Source: Streptomyces sp. NBC_01244 (GTDB lineage: Bacteria > Actinomycetota > Actinomycetes > Streptomycetales > Streptomycetaceae). From it: 64,000 nt of DNA. The position numbers and the translations under genes are program-made. The notes under the pieces are model-generated. The model saw only the letters and a program-made list of their open reading frames with translations. It did not search any database and had not been told where the DNA came from. Shown here piece after piece: positions 57,138 to 64,000 of the stretch (positions are counted from its first letter, which is position 1; each line of letters opens with the position of its first letter). The stretch covers positions 123,537 to 187,536 of the forward strand of contig NZ_CP108490.1 in NCBI RefSeq assembly GCF_035987325.1. The letters run 5' to 3'.

Positions 57138-57698
57138 TCAGTCTGCCTGGGCTGGAGCACTGATCGCTCGGCCGATGCGTGGCCCGACGAGACGCTCCGC
57201 CAGATCCAGCGGGTACCAGGCGGCGCCGGTCACCTCGGATTCCTGGATACGTCCGACCTCGGCTCCGTCCGTCGCGAAGGCATAGCCGATGTCCAGGTGA
57301 TAGTGCTCCGGCTCGCCCTTCTCGGGCCTGGCCGGCACCTGGCCGAACTCGACGTACGCGGGCATCGCCGAGACCGGGACGACCTGTGTGGGGTCGATGC
57401 CCGTCTCCTCCGAGAGCTCCCGCAGGGCCGCATCAAGCAGCGTCCCGTCGGTCGGCTCGAGATGCCCGCCTGGCTGCAAAGTGAGGCCGTAGGCCCGATG
57501 CTCAATCAGCAAGACCTCGGCACCTCCCCGGACCAAGAGCGCGCCGGCGGTCACGTGCACGGGGAAGGTTCGCCGCGAGGCGAACCCGTGGCCTTCATCC
57601 AGCAAGCGAAGCGGTTCGGCCAGCTGCCCGGCCTCGTCGGGGTGGAGCTCCAGGTAAGCGGCGAGTACGCCCACGATCGCGGAGTCAGTGATCGCCAC
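57138..57698 (-). CDS. Nudix hydrolase, 186 aa
   Basis: The Nudix box is GGHLEPTDGTLLDAALRELS, then EETGID, near residues 78-103; the first acidic position is Asp instead of the usual Glu. Upstream AGALLVRGGAEVLLIEHRAY is the expected beta-strand. The family cleaves nucleoside diphosphates linked to another group. It is on the minus strand, opposite to the operon. It may be part of the cluster, releasing or detoxifying a nucleotide-linked intermediate, or only a neighbour. Confidence 0.85.
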   Translation of the reverse strand: MAITDSAIVGVLAAYLELHPDEAGQLAEPLRLLDEGHGFASRRTFPVHVTAGALLVRGGAEVLLIEHRAYGLTLQPGGHLEPTDGTLLDAALRELSEETGIDPTQVVPVSAMPAYVEFGQVPARPEKGEPEHYHLDIGYAFATDGAEVGRIQESEVTGAAWYPLDLAERLVGPRIGRAISAPAQAD

Positions 57699-58066
57699 AG
57701 GTCTTCACCTTCCCTTCAGCGCGAAGAGGAGAGCGGCCGGGATCGACCGCGCGAAGGCGGCCTCCAGTCATGTGCACAGTCAGCTCCACAGGGGTCCGTG
57801 TGGTGTGAGGAGCCCCGCACTCTACAAGCGGACCGGGCCCGATCCGCTCCAACTCGCCCGTGGCCTTGCAGCGCTTGGGACCCTCGGCGATTCGGCCAAC
57901 CCCCTTTGGTGTCAACGGCGTTACAGGAAACGGGTCGGTGTAGATCCCACGGTCCGCCCGGCGCTCTATTCGGGGAGTTCGAGGCCGTCCGAAATACGTG
58001 TGTTCGAAAAATGGGGGCTCTCGTTGAGCCTCCGACAGCGTCCGAACGACGACCCAGGGGGACCCG
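57699..58066. other. intergenic region with divergent promoters
   Basis: No gene is supported in these 368 bp. It separates the minus-strand Nudix gene and the plus-strand ABC transporter and should contain both promoters. No clear palindrome or repeat was seen. Confidence 0.4.
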
Positions 58067-59956
58067 ATGACCACGTCCGAAGCACACAGCAAACCGGCCA
58101 GTGCTCCGCCTCCGCCGCCTCCGGCGGAGATCACCTACAGCGGGCAGTACTCCGTCAATCCGCTCGCCGAGGTCTCCTTCCGGAAGATGTGCGCCACGCT
58201 TCCGTCGGTCCTGGCCCGGATCGGCCGCCTGTCGTGGCAGACCGACCGGCAGGCCGTACGGCTCCTGATCGGGTGCCAGGTCGTCACGGGCGTATCCGCC
58301 GCAGTCCTGCTGGCCGCCACCGCCCGCGCGATGGGACCCGTACTCGGCGCCGGAAGCGCCGGCGACCGTCTCCACGGGGCGCTGCCCGCGCTGCTCGTGG
58401 TCGCGCTCGCCGCCACGATGAACCGCGTCGCGGGGGCCGTGGCCACGTACGCCGGGCGGCGGATCACCCCGCTGCTGACCTCGGAGACCGACAGTGCCCT
58501 GGTCGAGGCGGTCTGCCGGGTCGAGGCCTCCGCCTACGCCGGGGACGGCTTCTCCGACCGGCAAGAGGCGGCCGAGATGGGGGTGGTGCGCACCCACGTG
58601 ATGGTCACCGACGCCCAGCGCTTCATGTCCTCGCTGATCCGCCTGGTCACCGCGGGCAGCGTCCTGTCGGTGCTCAACGTCATGATGTTGCCCCTGCTGC
58701 TCCTGGCCGTGCTCCCCGCCGGCATCGGCGCCGTGCTCACTGCCCGTGTCGACTACGAGATCCACTACTCGAACATCAGCGACCGCAACGTGCGCGGGAT
58801 GATGCGCTGGTGGGCCACCGCATCCCAGTATGGGGACGAGGTCCGCGCCAACTCGATGACGGACTACCTCGTCTACTGGTATCGGGCCCTGTCCGACCGG
58901 TGTGACCGGCGGAACCTGGCCGCCGCACCGCGGACCCTGCGGATCTCCCTGCTGTCCGCGCTGGCCGGCGGCGTCTTCCTCCTCGCGACGTGGGGCGCAC
59001 TGGCCTGGCTCGCCGTGACCGGCCGGATCGAACCCGCCATCGCCGCCACGGCCGTCATCGCCGTCCAGGCCGCGCTCGCCGCCCTGTCCCAGGTCATCAT
59101 CAACGGCGCCGCGATCTTCCACACCAGCCTGTACCTCACCGACATGCAGTCCTTCCTCGACGAGGCCGCCGCCCTTACTCCCCAGCGCGGACCGCACGAG
59201 ATCACCGGCCCGGTCGAGCAGATCCGGCTCGACGAGGTCGCCTACCAGTACCCGGGCAAGGACAAGCCCGCGGTCGACGGCGTCTCCCTCACCCTGGAGC
59301 GAGGCCAGATCCTCGCAATCGTCGGAGCGAACGGCTCCGGGAAGTCCACCCTGACGCGACTGATCACCGGGATCTACCTCAGTGACAAAGGCAGGGTCAC
59401 CTGGAACGGAACCGACCTCGCCGACACCGACCCGGCCACGGTCTGGCGCCTGACCGGTCTGGTGCCGCAGGAATTCGCCAAGTGGCCGTGGCGGGTGCGC
59501 GAGAACATCACCCTCGGCCAGCCCCGCACCCACGACGACGGCCCCGTGTGGGAGGCCATCGATGCGGTCGGCCTGCGCAAAGCCGTCGAAGACCTCCCCA
59601 ACGGGCTGAACAGCCTCCAGGCCCGCGACATCTGGGGAGGCATCACTTTCTCCGGCGGGGAGTGGCAGCGCGAGGCGTGCGCCCGGGCCCTGTACCGCAA
59701 GCCCGACCTGTTGATCTTGGACGAGCCGACTTCTCAGATGGACCCACGAGGTGAGCACCTGATCTTCGAGCGGATCAAGGCCATCGCCGCCGACCGGATC
59801 ACCATCATGGTCACCCACCGCCTGGAGAACACCCGGATCGCGGACCACATCATCGTGCTCGAAGACGGCCGGATTTCCGAACAGGGCCGCTACGACGATC
59901 TTGTCCACGGCGGCGGGACCTTCGCCGAGCTCCTCGCACTCTCCCAGGACCGCTGA
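58067..59956 (+). CDS. ABC transporter, fused membrane and ATPase domains, 629 aa
   Basis: The N-terminal half has hydrophobic segments (LLIGCQVVTGVSAAVLLAAT, ALPALLVVALAATMNRVAG, VLSVLNVMMLPLLLLAVLPA, GGVFLLATWGALAWLAVTG). The C-terminal ATPase domain has Walker A AIVGANGSGKSTLTRLI, Q-loop LVPQEFAKWPW, signature FSGGEWQREACA, Walker B LLILDEPTSQMDP and switch His in VTHRLENT. The half-transporter layout suggests a homodimeric exporter. A Pro-rich N-terminus precedes the first helix. With the disrupted MFS gene nearby it is likely the main exporter of the product. Confidence 0.9.
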   Translation: MTTSEAHSKPASAPPPPPPAEITYSGQYSVNPLAEVSFRKMCATLPSVLARIGRLSWQTDRQAVRLLIGCQVVTGVSAAVLLAATARAMGPVLGAGSAGDRLHGALPALLVVALAATMNRVAGAVATYAGRRITPLLTSETDSALVEAVCRVEASAYAGDGFSDRQEAAEMGVVRTHVMVTDAQRFMSSLIRLVTAGSVLSVLNVMMLPLLLLAVLPAGIGAVLTARVDYEIHYSNISDRNVRGMMRWWATASQYGDEVRANSMTDYLVYWYRALSDRCDRRNLAAAPRTLRISLLSALAGGVFLLATWGALAWLAVTGRIEPAIAATAVIAVQAALAALSQVIINGAAIFHTSLYLTDMQSFLDEAAALTPQRGPHEITGPVEQIRLDEVAYQYPGKDKPAVDGVSLTLERGQILAIVGANGSGKSTLTRLITGIYLSDKGRVTWNGTDLADTDPATVWRLTGLVPQEFAKWPWRVRENITLGQPRTHDDGPVWEAIDAVGLRKAVEDLPNGLNSLQARDIWGGITFSGGEWQREACARALYRKPDLLILDEPTSQMDPRGEHLIFERIKAIAADRITIMVTHRLENTRIADHIIVLEDGRISEQGRYDDLVHGGGTFAELLALSQDR

Positions 59957-60098
59957 CCGGCCTCACCTCCGCCAGACCCGCCGTCGGCCAACGCGGCCAG
60001 CCCAACAAGGAGAACTCGTTGCTCCCCCACCTCGCCACACCCCACGGCCCTGCGTCCTGCCCTTCGGGCTCCGAGTGCTCGAGTAGGGGGTCCGCCCG

Positions 60099-60983
60099 AT
60101 GAGGCAGCCGAAGCCGCTGCCGGCGGCGGTGCGGGGGTGGGCGGAGCAGCGGATCGGGCCCATCGTCTCCGTCCGGGACGCCTCGCACGACTGGGACCGT
60201 TCCCGGGTGTGGGAGGTGGAGGGCGCGGACGGCGTGCACCGGTACGTGAAGGTCTCGCCCTCGGTGAAGTTCTTCACCCGTGAGGGCCGCGCGTACAGGC
60301 ATGTCGTCCCCGCCCTCGGCCACAGTCGGGCGCCTCGCCTGATCGACAGCCGGGCCGAGGACCTGGCCCTGCTTCTCTCCGCGGTCCCCGGTGCCCCGGC
60401 GAAGGAGCTCGGCCTGTCCGACAGCGACTGGCGGGCCGTACACCAGCAAGCCGGTGTGCTGTGTGCCCGGCTCCACGAGGCTGGGGAGCTCGGCCGGGCC
60501 GATCGGGTGGAGGCGGAAGCCTCTCTGGAGGCCGCCGCCGACGGGGCGGAGAAGTACTTGGCCCGCGCCGGTGCCCGGCTCACCGACGGCGAGCAGCAGC
60601 TGGTCCGCGACCACGCCGCCCAGCTGCGCCGCGTCGGACCAGTGCCTGTCGGATTTGTCCACGGCGACAACCAACCCAGGAACTGGCTGTTTTCCGACGG
60701 CGTGCTCGCTCTTATCGACTTCGAACGGACTCGGCCTGCCGCCCGGGTCCAGGATCTCGTCATCTTGGCGGTCACCCAATGGGTCGACCATCCGGACCGC
60801 GAGCGGGCGTTCCTCTCGTCCTACGGGCGCGCCCTCAGCGACGCCGAGCGGCATGCCCTGCGCTGCCTGACGGCGCTGGACGCGGTCAACTGCTTGTCCT
60901 GGGGTCCGGACAACGGGGACGAGCTGGTCACGGCCCGGGGCCGGCGGACCCTGGACCGGCTGATGAGGGAGGGCGGGTCGTGA
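60099..60983 (+). CDS. second APH-type phosphotransferase, 294 aa
   Basis: Motifs GFVHGDNQPRNWLFSDGV and LALIDFERTRPAARVQDL identify the kinase catalytic loop and metal-binding Asp. The N-lobe has HRYVKVSPSVKFFTREGRAY with the likely ATP-binding Lys. It is a different subfamily from the APH-type gene at 54779. A possible role is inactivation of the end product inside the producer. Confidence 0.85.
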   Translation: MRQPKPLPAAVRGWAEQRIGPIVSVRDASHDWDRSRVWEVEGADGVHRYVKVSPSVKFFTREGRAYRHVVPALGHSRAPRLIDSRAEDLALLLSAVPGAPAKELGLSDSDWRAVHQQAGVLCARLHEAGELGRADRVEAEASLEAAADGAEKYLARAGARLTDGEQQLVRDHAAQLRRVGPVPVGFVHGDNQPRNWLFSDGVLALIDFERTRPAARVQDLVILAVTQWVDHPDRERAFLSSYGRALSDAERHALRCLTALDAVNCLSWGPDNGDELVTARGRRTLDRLMREGGS

Positions 60984-61029
60984 GCAAGCTTTCCCTGAGC
61001 GTCTGGGGCGTCCGAAGCGGTGGAGGCCG

Positions 61030-62574
61030 GTGACTGCCCCCGCCGAGTTGGCGAAGGCGCCGCGATGGACGTCACGGGCCCTGCGGCTGCTGGTCGCGAG
61101 CGAATGCGCGAGCCTGTCGGGATCGGCGGTCAGCGCCGTCGCGATCCCGACTCTGGCCGTGCTTGTGCTCCACGCCTCCGCCCTCCAGATCGCCGTGCTC
61201 GCCTTCCTCGGACAGCTGCCGAACGCGATCGTCGCGCTCCCCGCGGGCGCTCTCTCGGACCGCCACCGCAAGCGCCCGCAGATGATCGGCGCCGATATCG
61301 CGGCCGCGCTGGCCCTCGCGACCGTCCCGGCCGCGGCCGTGGCCGGCGTGCTCACCATCGGGCAGATGTACGCGGTCGCCGTCGTCCTGGGCATCGCCAA
61401 GATCGTGCACAGCGCGGCTTCGATCAGCTACCTGCCCGTCCTCGTCGAGCCCCGCTACCTCCAGCGCGCTAACGGGCGCCTCGGTGCGGCCTCGTCGGTC
61501 GCCGACAGCCTGGGAAGCAACCTGGGCGCCGCGCTGATCGCCGCCGTCGGCGCGGCCCGCTCGGTGATCGTCGATGCCCTGTCCCACCTCGTCTCGGCCT
61601 TCCTGGTCTGGCGCATCCGCACCCCCGAGCCCGCCACCGTGCGGCCCCAGGGCCGGCGCAGCCTCGCACGGGACATCCGTGAGGGACTGCACTACGTGGC
61701 CGGGCAGCCCACGATCCGTACGGTGATCGCGGCGTTGTCCACGCTCAGCTTCGGGCTGGCGATCATGAACACCTACTGGGCGTACTTCCTCCTCGCCGTT
61801 CTCGCCGTCACCCCGACGGCATTCGGCGTGATCATGGGCGTCGGAGGCGTCGGCAGTCTGGCCGGAGCACTCCTCGCCCCGACGATCGCCTCCCGCATTG
61901 GTATCGGGCCGACGATCATCATCGGATTCGCCGTCAGCCCCCTGACACAGGTGCCCCTCCTGCTCGCCGGGCCCGGCCTTGGCTGGCAGGCCGCCCTCGC
62001 CCTGACCTTGTCCGTACAGCTGTTCTGGGCAACTGCGTCCGGAACGAGTCAACGGTCCCTCCGGCAGACCATTTGCGAGCCCGGCTTCCAGGGGCGGATG
62101 CAAGCCGCCAGCACCACGATGACCGCCGGCATCCGCCCGCTCTGTAGGGTCCACGGATTCGTGAGCAATGTCAGCTGATCATGAGCACTGTCCGAGCAAT
62201 TCCGCGGTTTGGTGAGCAATGGATCTCGTGACCTGCGGCTTCCTCGAAGCGTGCGACCGCGAAGTCCGTACTGGCTGGGCCGGATTGCTCATGATCCGCC
62301 GCCGGACCCTGCCGCCAGCACTGCTCATGACCGCCAACACCGCAGGTCAGGAGCTCGCGGCTGCTCACGAATCCCCGGACCCTACACGCTCGCCGCCGCG
62401 GCCGCCGGCGCCCTGGCCCTCTACCTCGGCGTACGCACCACCCTCACGATCGGCGCGCTCTTCCAACTCATCCCCGTCGCCATCCTGCTCCTCTCCCCTG
62501 TCCGCACCATGCGGGACATGCCCGCCCCGCCCCCGCGCCCAGCCCTGCCCTCCGCCCGCGAAGGATCGCCGTGA
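61030..62574 (+). pseudogene. MFS transporter gene disrupted by a 244-bp MITE
   Basis: Part one (61030-62142) encodes a 12-helix-type major facilitator: LRLLVASECASLSGSAVSAV, LSDRHRKRPQMIGADIAAAL with the loop-2 DRxxRRP-like motif, FGLAIMNTYWAYFLLAVLAV. The frame is broken after TMTAGIRPL. Part two (62392-62574) continues AAAAAGALALYLGVRTTLTI, GALFQLIPVAILLLSPVRTM. Removing the insert and one 5-bp target copy restores a single 431-codon frame, and the end overlaps the next gene by four bases. As read, the insertion leaves a 382-residue product with 16 altered end residues. Confidence 0.8.
62143..62386. mobile_element. MITE-like element, 244 bp, with 5-bp target duplication
   Basis: Terminal inverted repeats of about 27 bp (TGTAGGGTCC then GGATTCGTGAGCA, two or three mismatches) bound the element, and CGCTC is duplicated at 62138-62142 and 62387-62391. 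Inside are several direct and inverted copies of GAGCAATG/GCTCATGA. There is no transposase gene. It therefore moved by a transposase supplied elsewhere. The exact target duplication and intact flanking frame show a fairly recent insertion. Confidence 0.85.
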
Positions 62575-63155
62575 CAACGACCTCGACCTCGACCGCCGCG
62601 TACTGGGACCCCCACTGGGCCCAAGGCCGCCGCTACCGGCAGCTCGACGACACCGAGACCAGGCTGATGGACCAGCGCCTCGGCCCCGGCCGGGGACGGC
62701 CCGCCCTCGACATCGGCTGCGGCGACGGCACCCTGACCCGCCACCTCCACAACCAACTGGGATACCGCACCACCGGCATCGACTGCTCCCCCAGCGCCCT
62801 CGCCCTCGCCGCCGCCCAGGACTCCCCGGAATCCCCCGGGCCGCTGTGGAGACGCTTCGACGTCGGGGCCGACGACCTGACCGCCTTGCCGGAGCCCGCG
62901 TACGCGGTCATCACCTGCCGCCTCGTCTACCGGTGGATCGACGACAAGCCTGCCTTCGTCAACCGAGTCCGCCGCCTCCTGGTACCCGGCGGAACCTTCT
63001 GGGTCGTCGCCGAGATCACCGGCCGCCGGGAGAACAACGACCCGCTCCAAAGCCTCGGCATCAGCCCGGCCGAGGCCGAGATCCTCACCGCGGGCTGGTC
63101 CGTCGTCCGCACCCACGACCTTGACGTACTCCGCTGCTACGCCCTGCGCCCCTGA
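62571..63155 (+). CDS. SAM-dependent methyltransferase, 194 aa
   Basis: Motif I is ALDIGCGDGTLTRHL near residue 45, with GYRTTGIDCSPSALALAAAQ (motif II acidic residue) and LLVPGGTFWVVAEI (motif post III). The protein is a class I methyltransferase of modest size. The GTG overlaps the end of the original MFS frame (GTGA), so it was part of the same operon before the insertion; translation from this start may now depend on the truncated message. Confidence 0.82.
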   Translation: MTTTSTSTAAYWDPHWAQGRRYRQLDDTETRLMDQRLGPGRGRPALDIGCGDGTLTRHLHNQLGYRTTGIDCSPSALALAAAQDSPESPGPLWRRFDVGADDLTALPEPAYAVITCRLVYRWIDDKPAFVNRVRRLLVPGGTFWVVAEITGRRENNDPLQSLGISPAEAEILTAGWSVVRTHDLDVLRCYALRP

Positions 63156-63184
63156 CCCACCCCACCCTCCTGGAGGACACGTTG

Positions 63185-64000
63185 ATGGACATCGAGAAGC
63201 AGACCGCCAAAGTCTGGACGACCTACGGGGCGCACCAGCTCACCGTCCGCCCGGACCTGCCGGAGATCGAGCGGTGGGACTGGGGCGTCGCCGACACCGG
63301 GCCCGGCATCGAGAGCCTCGGGGACGTGGCAGGGCTCCGCATCCTCGACCTCGGCAGCGGAGTGGGCCGACACGCCGCCCGCCTGGCCGCACTGGGCGCC
63401 GACGTCACCGGGGTGGATGCCTCCCCCACCCAGCACGAGCGCGCCGTCACCCGATACCCGACCGCTCCCGGGCTTCGCTTCGTGTGCGCCGACGCCGTCG
63501 ACCACCTGCGGGACGCAACCCCGTACAACCTCATCTACTCCGTCAACGGGCTGCCGTTCCTGGACCCCAGCCGGCTCTTGCCCGTGCTGGGCAATGCCCT
63601 GAAGCCCGGTGGGCGCCTCCTGTTCTCCGCGCTGCACACCACCTCCGCCGGCGCCGGACCTTCCACGGCCGCCACCCCACGCCCGGAGCTCCTGCGACTG
63701 CCCGGCACCGACCAGACCCACCCCGTCCACATGTGGGTCCTGACCACCCAGCTGTGGGAGGACCTCCTGGTCGAGCACGGCCTGACCCTGGAGAAGGCCA
63801 CGGCGATCGACGCGCCGCAGCCGGACAACCAGGCCTCCTACCGGCTCTACGAGGCCCGGCGTCCGCAAAGGGTGGCGAGCCGCCAGCGCACCAGTACTCC
63901 ACCGCCTCCGAACGCGTTCGTGGGGGTCGGCGTGATCGTCCAGGGACCAGATGGTGTCCTGCTGGGCCAGCACCGTCGTGGAACTTTCGAGTTGCCCGGC
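63185..64000 (+). CDS. methyltransferase fused to Nudix domain, cut by window end
   Basis: The ATG at 63185 follows GGAGG. Residues about 1-215 form a methyltransferase (LRILDLGSGVGRHAARLAAL, VTGVDASPTQHERAVTRYP, ALKPGGRLLFSALHTT). After a short Pro linker, from about residue 243, a Nudix domain begins (AFVGVGVIVQGPDGVLLGQH, RRGTFELPG). The frame is open to the last base. The fusion suggests that methylation and cleavage of a nucleotide-linked group act on one intermediate. The Nudix box lies beyond the window. Confidence 0.75.
   Translation, partial: MDIEKQTAKVWTTYGAHQLTVRPDLPEIERWDWGVADTGPGIESLGDVAGLRILDLGSGVGRHAARLAALGADVTGVDASPTQHERAVTRYPTAPGLRFVCADAVDHLRDATPYNLIYSVNGLPFLDPSRLLPVLGNALKPGGRLLFSALHTTSAGAGPSTAATPRPELLRLPGTDQTHPVHMWVLTTQLWEDLLVEHGLTLEKATAIDAPQPDNQASYRLYEARRPQRVASRQRTSTPPPPNAFVGVGVIVQGPDGVLLGQHRRGTFELPG

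Noticed and set aside
57716..59908. 730-residue minus-strand frame
   Set aside because: Antisense to the ABC transporter, whose Walker motifs fix the true frame. Composition is Gly/Arg/Asp rich with no motif.
1..64000. CRISPR array, tRNA or rRNA genes
   Set aside because: No regularly spaced direct repeats with unique spacers, no recognisable cloverleaf with a T-arm consensus, and no conserved rRNA blocks were seen on either strand by eye. A dedicated scan could still find a diverged tRNA.

Overview
The window is about 70 percent GC, with strong GC bias at third codon positions, many GTG and TTG starts, and families typical of Streptomyces (XRE/DUF5753 regulator with DUF397 partner, DUF6415, nSTAND1-WD40, trypco1). 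It is best read as a Streptomyces or close-relative genome, probably a chromosome arm, genomic island or large plasmid. No rRNA, tRNA or CRISPR array was seen.

From 1 to about 30 kb is an accessory region of mostly short, poorly known genes. It opens with the 5' part of a murC paralogue on the minus strand. Next come two DUF6415-type genes, an XRE/DUF397 pair, a stand-alone hemC paralogue, a secreted NucA/NucB-type nuclease facing a ComJ-like inhibitor, small membrane proteins, a SprT-like metalloprotease, an integrase-like gene, and a protease/STAND-NTPase/WD40 protein (1446 aa) coupled to a trypco1 protein. Remnants are common: truncated, frameshifted or partly duplicated genes. Scattered through this region, mainly just upstream of gene starts, is a recurrent imperfect palindrome, GTGTC-N4-GACAC. 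Six times it occurs as a pair whose copies start exactly 27 bp apart, which suggests an undescribed regulon.

From 31 to 38.5 kb lies a second island border. It holds an integrase with the full tyrosine recombinase residue set, a degenerate DnaQ-like protein, a TPR-type regulator, a 2'-5' RNA ligase family protein, and an aldo/keto reductase coupled to an anti-sigma-type ATPase.

From about 38.5 kb to the right edge is a biosynthetic gene cluster I could not match to a named compound. A divergent XRE/TPR regulator (38525-39838) faces a long plus-strand operon in which many starts overlap the preceding stop. In order it encodes two tiny peptides, a DUF6624-like protein, a thymidylate-kinase-like enzyme, a class III aminotransferase, a sugar-type nucleotidyltransferase, a GT-B glycosyltransferase, a clavaminate-synthase-like Fe(II)/2-oxoglutarate oxygenase, an SHMT-like PLP enzyme, a class I aminotransferase, a free-standing adenylation-carrier didomain, a HAD-methyltransferase fusion, a large unknown protein, a TmrB-like ATPase, an APH-type kinase and a 5'-nucleotidase-type phosphoesterase. 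After a short repeat-bearing gap come a Nudix hydrolase (minus strand), an ABC transporter, a second APH-type kinase, an MFS exporter broken by a 244-bp MITE with perfect 5-bp target duplication, a methyltransferase, and a methyltransferase-Nudix fusion cut by the window end. My inference is a small amino-acid-plus-sugar or nucleoside-type product, with an activated and possibly beta-hydroxylated amino acid, glycosylation, methylation and several phosphoryl-transfer steps that may serve self-protection.
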